In this document: piece after piece, positions 23,159 to 34,374 of the stretch
Numbering within the stretch: position 1 is the first letter of the stretch
Layout of the letters: the number at the start of each line of letters is the position of its first letter
From: Castanea sativa
Taxonomy: Eukaryota; Streptophyta; Magnoliopsida; Fagales; Fagaceae
Direction: 5' to 3'
DNA: 64,000 nt
Assembly (NCBI RefSeq): GCF_040712315.1
Contig: NC_134013.1
Span: forward strand, 87,240,001 to 87,304,000
The notes under the pieces: model-generated
Databases searched by the model: none
What the model saw: the letters and a program-made list of their open reading frames with translations, nothing else
What the model was told of the DNA's origin: nothing
Translations under genes and position numbers: made by a program

Positions 23159-23475
23159 GTTATAAAAACACAAGTGTTAAACTGACCTTAGCTCTTGTTC
23201 GGCTCCTCGGGCCACAAGTCTAAGAGAAATTAACCACTTGTAAAAACACATGTGTTAAACTGACCTTAGCTCTTGTTCGGCTCCTCGGGCCACAAGTCTA
23301 AGAGAAATTAACCACTTATAAAAACACAAGTGTTAAACTGATCTTAGCTCTTGATCGGCTTCTCGGGCCACCAGTCTAAGAGAACTTAACCACTTAACAA
23401 AAGAAAAGAACACACAAGTGTTAAACGGATCTTGGTTCTTATTCGGTTCTTCGGACCATAAGTCAAGGAAAGTCT
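23159..23475. repeat. Tandem repeat, about 78 bp x4, in the gypsy 3' region
   Basis: Four head-to-tail units begin at about 23159, 23239, 23317 and 23396. Each contains ACACAAGTGTTAAAC (or a close variant), CTTAGCTCTTGTTCGGCTCC and CAAGTCTAAGAGAAATTAAC. The first two are nearly identical and the fourth is the most diverged. The block lies between the pol tail and the antisense gene and is non-coding. Confidence 0.92.
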
Positions 23476-23936
23476 AGCAACTAAAGGAACGAGCCAGATA
23501 CAAGAACCATAAGTCTAACATCGTAACTTTTCAAAAAACAAGGTAAAGGCTAGTGTACCTCAAACAGTTAAGTATAAGTAACCTTAAGATGCGCTAAGCT
23601 CATTTTGTTTCGTGCCTCACCTCTCAAACGTTGTAAAAAGTTAAGTAGTTAAATTATGGTTCCCAAGTTAATCCTTCTATGCTTTTTAAGATCACAAGTA
23701 TAATAATGAACAACTTTTAATTTATATCATGATTTTTAATTGATCTAAGCCTCTATCTGGATGCGTGAAAGGTAACAGTCGAACGACAACACATGGTGAT
23801 AATAAATGCATAATAAAAAGGGCCGATATTAATTTCTTGTAAGATATTCATTACAAAAATGTGGCAGTCATGTGGCCCACTACACCCGTAAAAAAAAAAA
23901 AAAAAAAAAAAAAAAAAGACAACAACAATAAAACGA

Positions 23937-26272
23937 CTAAGCAACAGGCTGCTTGTCTTTTCTCTTTTCAGATTCTTTATCTTTCTTCTTCTTTTTTACC
24001 GGCTCTTCAGCCAAGTCACTTTCAATTACTTCTTCCACGGGCTGGACTGTAGGAGAAGGGTTTCTCGTTGTTGGCACATCAGATGGGTCAGGAGCAGGGA
24101 CGGGCGCAGCTGATTCACTTGTTGGCATGGGTGGAGCAGGAGCTAAGCGTAATGCCGGAGGATAGTAAACGCTGTCTGGAGTTCGGAGTTCAGCGTCAGC
24201 GGCTACCCCGGCAGCATCCAAAGCATGACCCCATACCTCCAAGCAAAATGCTCTAGCAACCCCTTTGAGTTGGGCGGTCAAGCTATCAGCTGCCTTCTTC
24301 ATCCCAGCGTCATACGCTGCTTGCTCAGCAGCAGCCTGCTCCTGCTCCTTGGTGGCTAGCAATCCTTGCACTTGCTTAAGCTCAACAACAGTAAGGGCGA
24401 GCCTGTTTTGAGCTTGCTTTTGGGCCTCAAGAGCAAGATTCGCCTGTGATTCGTAGCTCTGCAGGACAGCCTCAGCGTTTTTATGAGCTTTTTCTACTTC
24501 AGACAAGCGAGTGAGGGTCTCTTTTAAGTTTAGCTCTGCTTCTTTTTGGACCCTCACAGCCGCCTCGGCGTTGTGCTCAGCTTTCCGGGCAAGGTCCAGC
24601 GAGTGGCTACCCATTCTTTAGCCATAAAGGAGGCCTGGACTGCCTGTGATACATTTGAATTAACAAAGTTAGTCATCATAAGGAATTAGGTTCGTAGATG
24701 GAATGTGCAAAGATTTGGGAAGTACCTTGGCTAAATCCTGTTTCAAGGACAGGAAGACTTCCCTCTTGCAGAATGACCGCAATTCAGCCATATCTTCAGG
24801 AAGGCATAGAGCCTTCTCTAAACACTCGACCACCAGGCTCGAGCTTCCCTTCTTCGGGTCCCTCAGGTTGGCATCATCAAGAACGGGATTACCTGAACTG
24901 AGGGTGAAGTTGGGTCGCCAGGCTGACGCCTTCCTTGTAGGCTCACTACTGGGGTCCTTGGACGAACCAGTAGGAGCAGACTTTTTGGAAAGGGCTTTTC
25001 CAGCCCTGGTATCTTTAGAAGAAGGGTCGAGACTCTCCCCTTCTTCGATTTCTATTACATTTTTATGACTTTGGCCCCTCTTCCGTTTTTTGTCCACAAT
25101 TTCCGAAAAAGGTGCATGTGTTATAGCTGGGGTAATTGGACGAGGAGGGACCGGCATTGCCGGTGAAGAATCGCCTGCATGCGCTTGAAGCAAGGCCAAC
25201 AGGTCAGGCTCTTTCTCCTGAAAACCCATTGTGCTGGTTGAGGGATTGGAACTGCAAGGAGCGTCTTTGAGATAGAACACTTCAAAGTCCTTCTCCGTCA
25301 CCTCGGGTTGAGTTGGCTCGGGAGTGGCAGCTCTTTCTTCGGTTACAGGATTGTCAGCCTGTTCCAAGGGATAAAGTAATCGGGCGGCAAGTGGGGCAGG
25401 AAGTTGTGCGTCTTGAGTTCCTGCGGGAGGAGGTGCAGGTAGTAGGAATCCAGGAACCGCAACGTCAATCTGAGCTAGTCGGAGATCCTTTGCTCTGATT
25501 ACGTTCTTCGGGGTTTGGAAACGTTTGGTGGATGGGGTGTAGCCGAGGATGACGTGGGCCGCTCGGAGCTGTCTGTCCCTATGTAAAAATATTTCTGACC
25601 GAAGAATCCTGTTTAGATCTTCACGGTTCACAGCAGACAAGTTTGGAGTGGTACGATTATCGTCTGCAATAAGGAGTAAAACCGTTAGAATGAAAAAATT
25701 AAGCAATACAAGTCACATAAAGGAAAAATGGTTAGTCCTAAATACTAGGTTGGTCCTCGGGAACCCTACCTGGCACCCCTTCTCGGGTAGGGCAGTGTAG
25801 GCCGTCATGCCAATTTCCCGAAATGACGAGGTAATCTTCATCCATTCCTTTACTTGAATCGAGTAAGCAAGAGATCAGCCTAACGGAGGGGATTCTACAT
25901 TTCATATAATATTTAGTCCTGTCCCCTTTTTGGCAGTTGTACACCCAGTTTACATCGTGCCAGGTCAAATTGGTCCCCATCCTTCGGTTAAGGGCGTCTA
26001 CGCATCCTAAAATTCTAAGGACATTTGGGGAACATTGTGATGGGGTAAGCCTATAGTTTATCAGAAAATCCCTAGTCACTCTACCCATAGGAATTTCCAT
26101 TCCCCCCTCAATGAATGCAATCATTGGAATCAAAATGGACTCAGGTGGCCGAGATACGAGTGGAATCTCTTCTTCCTCACAACATAATGTCTACGTCATT
26201 GGGGATCCTATATCGGTTTTTAAAAGCGGCCTTCGCCTCATCGGTGTTAACTAGCTTAGCGTACCTACCCAT
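23937..26272 (-). pseudogene. Decayed antisense gene inside the gypsy element (Transposase_28-like)
   Basis: Minus-strand coding pieces run from an ATG at 26272 to a stop at 23937. The first part (GRYAKLVNTDEAKAAFKNRY) is broken by a frameshift near 26180. It continues through IEGGMEIPMGRVTRDFLI and LTPSQCSPNVLRILG, which resemble the plant putative gypsy-type transposon domain (PF04195). A likely intron lies between about 25776 (GTAGGG donor) and 25665 (TTGCAG acceptor). The second piece, 25665-24669, is Pro/Ala/Ser-rich and disordered. The last, 24614-23937, is an Ala/Glu-rich coiled coil with a basic KKKKKDKESEKRKDK tail. Frame breaks near 24600-24670 separate the last pieces. The function of such antisense genes is not known to me. 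Confidence 0.68.
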
Positions 26273-26710
26273 TAATCCCCATGACAAAAGGAGGAAAACA
26301 AACAAGTAGAAAGAAACAAAAGGAAAATGAACACACCTCTGAAGAATGCTTAAAACTTGTCCTCAGGAGCTCTCTCTCTTCTTTTAATCCTTTAAAATGC
26401 CAAAATGAGCTTCATCCAGCCTGAAGGTTTGCTTTTATAGGGGTGGGAAAGTAGAGGTAAGGGCGGTAACTTTCCCGCTCATAATTAAGAGCGAAATCTG
26501 AGCCATACAATGTTCATCCAGCCGTAGAACGTGCGCGGGAAAAGAGACACCAGACTCCATAAATGCTCCATCGTGGGATACGAGGCGCCAGACGCGGGTC
26601 ATGGGGCAGCGAAAAGACGTCTGTACATGTGAAAACAAAGGAACATATAAGAAGCGTGTATGCGAAGTTAAAACTTGGTTATTAATTTATGGTTAATAAC
26701 TCAAGTGTTA

Positions 26711-26720
26711 AAGGGGCTAT
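26711..26720 (+). promoter_or_regulatory. Polypurine tract of the gypsy derivative
   Basis: AAGGGGCTAT immediately precedes the 3' LTR, where the plus-strand primer would form. Confidence 0.65.
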
Positions 26721-27241
26721 TGTGAGGTGCCGAAGACTCAAGAACCCGAGGACCCGAGGAAGGGAAGCTCGAGACATAGTAAGCAAGGGAGAATAAAGGA
26801 ATAAGGAAACTTACCCGAGGATACCCGAGGATGAAGTGGCACGGGCATTGATGACATAGGGGATGTATTGCGACTAGCTGAATGTGGCAGGATAACTTAG
26901 AAGGTTGCATTAAATGTCTGGCATCAACCTTTCTGGCCGCATTAATTAGAAAGTATCGACTTTATCCGTTGCATTAATGTAGACGTGACCTGAACAGTAT
27001 GGAACGCAAAGTTAGGGCTTTGCTCCATTACCGACAGACAGGTGTCGGGGGAAGAAGCATAATAGATTGCAAGGTGTAGCGCTGAGATGAGAGGAGCCAA
27101 GGATATAAATAGGAACTGGAAGATATAGAGAGAGGACTTTTGTTGTTGGACCCTCTCTACCAAATATATTGTATTCGGATCTTTAGTCAGGGAACTAGCA
27201 AGGAGAAATTTAAGCTGGTTTATGATTTTTTGGTCCTTACA
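26721..27241 (+). repeat. 3' LTR of the gypsy derivative
   Basis: Partner of 21380-21900, same length, with TATAAATA at 27104-27111. It ends CTTACA, followed by AAAAT. Confidence 0.95.
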
Positions 27242-27349
27242 AAAATCATTCAAACACAAACTCTGCATCAACATGTTTCCATTTAAAGTTTGCTCTTTTT
27301 TTAAAATTTAAAATACTTGGTTTTTTTAAATAATGATAACCTTATATTT

Positions 27350-27387
<38 letters not shown>

Positions 27388-28731
27388 CAGAACCCCCTTT
27401 CTCCCTCATGCGGCAAGCTTGGTGGACTCTTGGAGGGATGGAGCCAAGACTTAGAGTTAAGGGGCATCTTTGTTGTTGGTTGCGTGCGACGGCTTTGACT
27501 TTTGGCTCGCTACTTAGCCGGCAAGAGCTTTCTTTTTCTTTTTTCTTTTTTTTTTTTTATGTGTGTGTAGAGTGTCTTTTGCTGGTAAGAAAAAATTATT
27601 TTGTTTAAAATTTTTTAAAGGGCCAAGTTGTTTGTTTTTGGTAAAATTGGATGATTGGTCTTAATTTTTTTTAGCTTTGCTATCAGTGATTTTTGTTGTT
27701 GGGCTAATTTTTTTGGCTTGCATATTTTGTTTTTGATTTTTTATCTATATATTTTTTTATGGCCTTTAAAAGGAGTAAAATACTAGATTTACAATTTTTT
27801 TTACAATTTGTTGTTGTGATGAATGGATATTATTAGTAAGTAAAAAAGTGATGTAAGTGATGGGCCTAGACAGAAACCAGTAAGAATTTGCTACCTCAAT
27901 AGTTAGTAAAAATGTTGTAAAAAAATTTATAGTTTTAGTATTTATCTTATAATGATCAATAATATTATTAAGGGGGGCAAAATGTAATTTTAATAGTACC
28001 TATATATATACTTCTATTCTTTAAAAAAAAAAAATTAGGATCCATGAATGGCTCCATGAACCCCTTGTATTTTTTTTTTTTTTTTTTTTTAATTTGAGAA
28101 ACACACACACACACATATATAAGTGTCATTTGTCATGTAAACAATTATTTATTATAGATAGACATGTGGGTTTTTAAATGTTCACTCCACTAACTCCAAA
28201 AATTGTGTATCTAAATTCAAATCATTTCCTTGTCCTTGTCCTTGTCCTCTCTCTCTCTCTCTCTCTGTGGATCTAGAGGATATTTTTCTCACCCACAATG
28301 GTTTTGGTAGTTTTTATTTCTTTTCTCACCAAAGTGTGTTTTTTGGTTTTCCTAACCCCGTGTGTATGTATATATATATATATATATTTATTTATTTATT
28401 AATGCGTGTTTAGGGGCTTTCTTTTTTAATTTAAAAATTATCTGTATTTTTAAGGAGAAGAGTATTTCAAGTTTGAACACCTAGAGGGAGTTAAGGAAAA
28501 TCTTTCAGAACTATAAACTTGTGTAAAATAAAGATAAGCTTGCAAGGATACGAGGAAGAAAAAATAAAATAGATTGAATATTAAGAAAATTACCTCTATT
28601 TATGCTTCAAAGGGAAACAAAAGGAGTGGAAGAGAAGACATTTATTCATGTTTTGTTTTGGCAACTGGATTGCAGTTCAAAAAAAAAAATTAAAGATATA
28701 TTGTAGTACCTAAATTTATAGATGAGAAGTT
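27242..28731. other. Intergenic with microsatellites and a diverged repeat copy
   Basis: AT-rich. (CT)n tracts lie at about 27353-27381 and 28249-28266, with CA/TA tracts near 28102-28120 and 28373-28390. Positions 28225-28370 resemble the end of the ~385-bp repeat at 30.9-32.1 kb. No gene is seen. Confidence 0.6.
28225..28370. repeat. Diverged partial copy of the ~385-bp repeat
   Basis: A CT tract is followed by GAGGATATTTTTCTCACCCA, then TTTCTTTTCTCACC, then GTGTGTTTTTTGGTTTTCC and TAACCC. The same order occurs at 31970-32075 in the third tandem unit, so this is an older dispersed member. Confidence 0.7.
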
Positions 28732-30730
28732 TGTGGCGGCCTTTTTTGCATCTTGGGCTAGATTGCTCCTGCTGTACCACGACCCTATGATTCTAGGGCA
28801 GGAGAGTCGAGACTGGCCTAACTGAGACACACCTTAGGCCAGCTTATGTGCAAGTTGGGCCCTCCTTGTGTCGATGCGTCCTAGCAAGAATCTTGAGCAT
28901 GTTCACGTGCCCATGGCAAGAATAATTGTTACAAGCATTATAGCAAGAAAATACAATATAGCAGGATAACTAAAATGCATTAACTAAAATTTTTTTCTTA
29001 GCTAAAAACAATAATACATGAACAGTTCCACAAAGGAAGAAGTATTAGTTCGCGATTACGGCAGGAATAGGTTAATAATGAGGTGTCATGTTAATCATTA
29101 GTCAACCATGGCAAAGGAAAAGATGAGTAATCTGCTAAAGGAATGAACTTGACCCTTTAGCAGATTCAAGTCCAAAAGAGAACCAATCTCCAATGTGGGT
29201 AATCTCAAAGGGGGGATCCTGCTGTAGAAGTTACTCACTTTGGAAAACGGACCCAAATGACTTAATCTTAGATTCTTGACTTGCTAGAGAGTGGGCTATT
29301 GATAGGGAGAGAAATGGGTAGCCTATTGATGCATGTTTTTACTTCTATCACTCATATTTTTCTTCATTACTCTTGGTTTTTGTGTTCTTTCTTTCTTTCC
29401 CTCGTTTTCTCTATTTTCTTTCTTTTTCTTTCCTGCACCCCTTTTTCTCCTCTTCCCTCCTTGTTCCTGTTTTACTGTGCACGTCTATGGCCTGTTATAC
29501 TGCCTGTCGTGACAGGATTTGCCATTTTTGCTCCTTAACCGCTTTTGTCCTGTTGTGGATGTCCTTCCGAGACTACTCACTAGTCTGCCGGTTGCCTAGC
29601 CACCACCACTACACTGGCTAGCTGTGCCAAGCCTTATTCCCAGGCAAAAGTGGTTTTGTTTTGTTTTTACTCTCCCTTGACACTCTCATCCGGATAAGGG
29701 TTAATCCTCTCCCTTACCAACCTCTATAGCATGCATCTAGTGGCTCTAGCTCATGTTTACCTCTTTTGAATGACATGTCATCCCAGCAGGATATTTCTCC
29801 CAAAAGAGCTTGAGCGAGAACCCCAAAATAGGCTCCCCCTTCTCCCTACCACCAGACCACACCCTCTCTTGTGTGTATGCTCCACTTCCATATGAGTCCA
29901 TTGTTTTTTTGGCTCTCACGCATTTACCATTGCCTTCAGGTTTGTCTAACTCTGTTGCACGCTCTAGTGTTTATTTAACTCTTGTGGCGTGAATAAGTTT
30001 CTAGGTCTTCATTCTGTACATCTCATTTCTTCTTCGGGCTGGGCATTGCTTGGGTGTGGGTTTTCCCTTTTTTAATTCGGCCCATGTCCTTTTTCATCCT
30101 TTGTTCGTGGGCTGGCTAGTGCTCTTGCCATGCCACTACATTGTTCCTGCTATAATATCATTCTTCCTTGCTTAGCTTGTTATTACTTCTAGGCTTGCGG
30201 GCTGTAATGTCTACCATACCAACTTCTCATAGTATTCATTCTTTTAGTTTTTATTGCCCAGTATTCCTACTGGGCTAGTCCATTCAACACCTCGGGCTTT
30301 CTCGGCCCATTTCATTCTTTGGGCATCCTTAGCCCATTTCATTCCTTCGGCATTCTTGACCCATTTCATTCTTTCCTACCTCTTTCATTCCCATGGGCTT
30401 TTGCTAAATCATTTGAGCTTTCCTCCACATCCTTTGCCTTTGGACTTATTGGCCTTTGAACCAATCCCACTTACTAATTCCTTTCTTTGGGCTCCTCCAA
30501 CCCATTTTTCTTTCTTTCCATTCCTTACGATTCTCATGAGCTTATTACTTCATTCTTTAGGGCTTCCTTGACCCGTTTGCTTTCTTTGAGACGACTTATT
30601 ATTTTGTGGGCTTGTGGACCATCATTCCTGTCATTCTAGTCCAATGGTCTTTACTTTACAGCTTTCCTTTCTTTTCATATTATTGGGCTTCTTCTACCAT
30701 TGGACCCTTTTGTCAAAATAGGCATCAACA
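28732..30730. mobile_element. Solo LTR, about 2.0 kb, TSD AAGTT
   Basis: The segment begins TGTGGCGGCC and ends GGCATCAACA, with AAGTT directly on both sides (28727-28731 and 30731-30735). TG...CA ends plus a 5-bp duplication and no internal coding region indicate a solo LTR left by recombination. The sequence is rich in CCCATTT, GGGCTT and CATTCTTT words. Short open frames inside are not genes. Family not determined. Confidence 0.82.
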
Positions 30731-30842
30731 AAGTTATAGTCAAATTTTTATATTAGAAGTGTTTTCTTTTATAACTAATTCAAAATGAGGAAGAAGAGAA
30801 TTGAAAAATTTTAAAAAGTGAGATTAGGAGTAAAGAAACCAC

Positions 30843-30873
<31 letters not shown>

Positions 30874-30914
30874 GAAGGAGAAGAAGGAGAAGAAGAAGAA
30901 GAATAATCACGAAC
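30731..30914. other. Poly-A and GAA-rich tract
   Basis: A long A run at about 30849-30873 is followed by repeated GAAGAAGGAGAAG words. No gene. Confidence 0.7.
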
Positions 30915-31568
30915 TGGGCTTAGTAATTGATTAAGCCTTGAAATTAAACCAGCAGATCATCATCATGCATAATCACGAACTTTCCTTCAACATCCAATAA
31001 GTCTAATTTATTTGGAATTTAATAAGACTTTCGGCTCATCTTGCAAATTTAATAAGTAGTCAAGTTCTGAGATTCCATGTTTCTGACACCTTTTTTATTA
31101 AAAAAAATATTTCTAACAATGACACATTTTAATTCTTCGAAGTCATCACTACCTATAAGCACTCACACCATTTTAATCTTTCCTTGGTCTCTCTCTCTCT
31201 CTCTCTCTCTCTCAAGAGGACTTTTTCTCACCCAAAACAGTGTTTTCGTAGTGTTATTTCTTTTCTCACAAAAATAATAATTAAATAAGTTGAAAACTAG
31301 GCTTAGTAATTTATTAAGCCTTGAAATTAAACCAGCAGACCATCATCATGCATAATCACGAACTTTCCTTCAACATCCAATAAGTCTAATTTATTTGGAA
31401 TTTAATAAGACTTTCGGCTCATCTTGCAAATTTAATAAGTAGTCAAGTTCTGAGATTCCATGTTTCTGACACCTTTTTTATTAAAAAAAATATTTCTGAC
31501 AGTGACACATTTTAATTCTTCGAAGTCATCACTACCTATAAGCACTCACACCATTTTAATCTTTCCTT

Positions 31569-31603
<35 letters not shown>

Positions 31604-32046
31604 AGGACTTTTTCTCACCCAAAACAGTGTTTTCGTAGTGTTATTTCTTTTCTCACAAAAATAATAATTAAATAAGTTGAAAACTGGGCTTAGTAATTGA
31701 TTAAGCCTTGAAATTGAACCAGCAGACCATCATCATGCATAATCACGAACTTTCCTTCAACATCCAATAAGTCTAATTTATTTGGAATTTAATAAGACTT
31801 TCGGCTCATCTTGCAAATTTAATAAGTAGTCAAGTTCTAAAATTCCATGTTTCTGACACCTTTTTTATTAAAAAAAATATTTCTAACAGTGACACATTTT
31901 AATTCTTCGAAGTCATCACTACCTATAAGCACTCACACCATTTTAATCTTTCCTTGGTCTCCCTCTCTCTCTCTCTCTCTCTCTCAAGAGGATTTTTCTC
32001 ACCCAAAACAGTGTTTTCGTAGTGTTATTTCTTTTCTCACAAAACT
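30915..32046. repeat. Three tandem ~385-bp repeats upstream of the LRR receptor kinase
   Basis: GCTTAGTAATTGATTAAGCC-type starts lie at 30918, 31301 and 31688, so periods are 383 and 387. Each unit holds AACTTTCCTTCAACATCCAA, AATAAGACTTTCGGCTCATC, CACTACCTATAAGCACTCAC, a (CT)n tract of different length, and CAGTGTTTTCGTAGTG. Units are nearly identical, so amplification is recent. Small open frames recur in each unit but are not supported as genes. A fourth, diverged copy lies further right, split by a hAT element. Confidence 0.95.
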
Positions 32047-32540
32047 GTGTGTTTTGGTTTTTCTAACCCTTTACAGGGAAAAGTTTAAAAAAAAAAATAG
32101 TCCTAAAGGCAAAGGTGGAATAGTAGGGGAGTTATTTAACGATTCTGATTAAACTTTTATGATATAAATTCTTTAAAGTAAATATTATTAGTTACTATAA
32201 AATTATTATATAATTTATTTATTATTTTTTAATTATAAAATTATTAATTATTAATTATGACATCATTGGTTTGATCATCGGTTCGATTTCGAGCAAACCA
32301 AAAAATCGGTAATCAATCCCTTTTACAGTTCTTTGTCCGTACCTTTTTTTTTTTTGAAAAATTGTCCGTACCAGTTTTTAAAACCATACTAACATCACAT
32401 TTTTACTTATCAATAATTATTTAAAAAATGTTTAAACAATATTAGTAATTTGTAAAAATATTGTAAAATAGTTTAAGTAGGTAACATTATTCTTAATTTG
32501 GGTGGGAACCAACAAGTTAAGCCCCTTGAAATTAGACCAG
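32047..32540. other. AT-rich spacer ending in a diverged fourth repeat copy
   Basis: From about 32510, AAGTTAAGCC and CTTGAAATTAGACCAG match the repeat start; the copy continues after the hAT insertion at 33982. Confidence 0.6.
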
Positions 32541-33981
32541 TAGGGCTAGCTCAACAACTTTTGGGGTCTTAGGCGAAAATTTTAAGTGAGGCCTTTTTAT
32601 AATTAACTATTAATCAAATAATATATATATATATATATATATTGAATTTTTTTATTTTAAATCTATTTTTCTTGCTTTTTGAGATGCAAAATTACTAATT
32701 AAGTTTTTGTATTTAAATTCCTTTAACATTTCTTTTTCAATTGATAATATAACTAATCCACTTAATCTTTTTTTAGAAGTTTTTCATATCCAAATAAATA
32801 TTTTCTAGTAGACATTTATAATGAGAAAATATTTATAGATAAATAAAACACAATTTATAATTAAAAATAATAATTTAACTAAAAATAAAATTTAAAGTAT
32901 AGAACAATAGAACTTGATTATTGCAATTTTTCTAAAACCGTGACTACTTTAAAGTCTAAACTTGCACAAATAAAAATTAATTTAATATATAGTTTAATAA
33001 ATTAGTGTCACTATAATAGGAATGAGTTGATATGATACACATTAATTATTAATTAATATAATAATTTATAATAATAGATAAAGTGTCATATAAAAAAAAG
33101 AAAAAAAAAAGTGAAAAACTGTCTAAGTTATAACTGAGGGCTGTACTCGTAAAAAAAAAAAAAAAAAAGTGAGAAACCGTGCAGCCTGTACTCCACTACT
33201 CCTATCATCCTAGCAAAAAACGTGTCCTATGAAGGTCCAAAGAGGGGTAGAAAAGCTATCATAGCAAAAAAAACGTGTCATATGATGGGACTTTCATCAA
33301 ACAATTGTGCAGTAATAGTGTGAAACAAACTACAAATATATATAATTTAAGTTAAATAAATAGAAGACTGTGAGTCTTCATTTTGTGAAAGACAAAGAGA
33401 AAGAGAAGAATAACTAAAGAAGAATAACTCTGGTGACGGGTAGACTGGTAAGTTGGAATAAATAAAGAGAAATTTTAAGCTAGACTGATGGACTGAGTTT
33501 TTGGAAAAAGATCAAGAATCAAGATGAAAATAAAGAAAAGAAAGGTAAGACCATAAGAATATAGATGGAGAGCCACTGAGGCAGAGAGATAGAGAGATGA
33601 GAGGTTTTTCTTTTGTTTTCTAAATTTATAATTTTTTTTAGCATATTTCAAGGTAATTATGCTGTATAATTAATAAATTTTTTTGGTATTAATTTTGATT
33701 TTAGCATATTTTAAGAATGAGTTAATAAATTTGACTTCTAAAATTTAATTTTGTTAGCTGAAATTTAATTATTTTTGTTTTTACCCTTTTTAATCTTTTG
33801 TATTTTAGAATACAATAGGGTATTTTTAATACATTTTATTGATCAATAAAAGTGCTTAAAATTTTTTTAATTAAAATATATAAATAAATATATTATATAT
33901 ATAATTTTTTTTTTTACAAATGGGGCCTCCTTTAATTTGGTGGCGTTAGAGAATTGCGTATCACTTATTAAGTCAGCCCCG
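32541..33981. mobile_element. Non-autonomous hAT element, 8-bp TSD TAGACCAG
   Basis: TAGACCAG flanks the element at 32533-32540 and 33982-33989. The left end is TAGGGCTAGCTCAAC and the right end reverse-complemented is CGGGGCTGACTTAAT, imperfect inverted repeats. The interior of 1.44 kb is AT-rich with no transposase. It sits inside the diverged fourth copy of the ~385-bp repeat, so it postdates the repeat. Confidence 0.87.
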
Positions 33982-34110
33982 TAGACCAGCAAACCAACTT
34001 TCCTTCAACATCAATGGACACTGAACAATGAGTCTAATTTATTTGGATTTTAACCAAATTTTGGACACAAGCAATTTAAGTCAATCTCTTTGGAGACTCA
34101 ATGCGCAATT
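33982..34110. repeat. Right part of the diverged fourth ~385-bp repeat
   Basis: AACTTTCCTTCAACATC and GAGTCTAATTTATTTGGA match the tandem units, continuing the copy interrupted at 32540. An insertion relative to the units includes GGACACTGAACAATG. Confidence 0.75.
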
Positions 34111-34113
34111 TAA

Positions 34114-34253
34114 GGCCCTATTTGATGAGTGAGTTTTAACTCATATTTTTACATTTTAAATAATATTATATATTTTTTTACACACTTTTTCACTCACATG
34201 TATATCAAAAACACTTAAATAACATAATTCAAACTTCTCTCCCAAACACCCCT
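34114..34253. mobile_element. Short MITE-like element in the receptor-kinase upstream region
   Basis: A 140-bp AT-rich segment with ends GGCCCTATTTGATGAG and, reverse-complemented, GGGGTGTTTGGGAGAG, next to TAA/TTA-like flanks. The ends match only partly. It lies about 120 bases before the receptor-kinase start codon. Confidence 0.45.
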
Positions 34254-34374
34254 AAGTTAATTCTTCTTTGTCATCACCTTTTAATTCTTCTTTTTAAGTC
34301 CACAATTCATTGCCATAAACATAAACCGTAGAAGTCTCATGTTTGTAGCCCTCTGATACTCCAAAGAGCTTTCT

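Larger units (their letters stand above)
21380..27241 (+). mobile_element. Ty3-gypsy deletion derivative with antisense gene, TSD AAAAT
   Basis: Direct LTRs of 521 bases (21380-21900, 26721-27241) begin TGTGAGG and end CTTACA. They are flanked by AAAAT (21375-21379 and 27242-27246). I count about 15 differences between the LTRs, near 97% identity, so insertion is fairly recent. A primer-binding site starts at 21903 (TGGCGCCGTTTGTGGGA, resembling a tRNA-Asp-type site) and a purine-rich AAAGGGGCTAT lies just before the 3' LTR. The plus strand has gag joined directly to the last part of pol. The minus strand carries a decayed long gene in three pieces. Protease, reverse transcriptase, RNase H and the integrase core are missing, so it cannot move on its own. 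Confidence 0.93.

Noticed and set aside
23159..23475. CRISPR-like array
   Set aside because: The repeats are contiguous tandem units without unique spacers, in a plant retrotransposon.
28732..30730. Hydrophobic open frames near 29281-29621 and 30254-30571
   Set aside because: They lie inside a solo LTR and are T/C-rich low-complexity translations.
30915..32046. Repeated small ORFs beginning MFLTPFLLKKIF in each tandem unit
   Set aside because: They recur only because the DNA is tandemly repeated; they run into CT tracts in different frames and have no family match I recognise.
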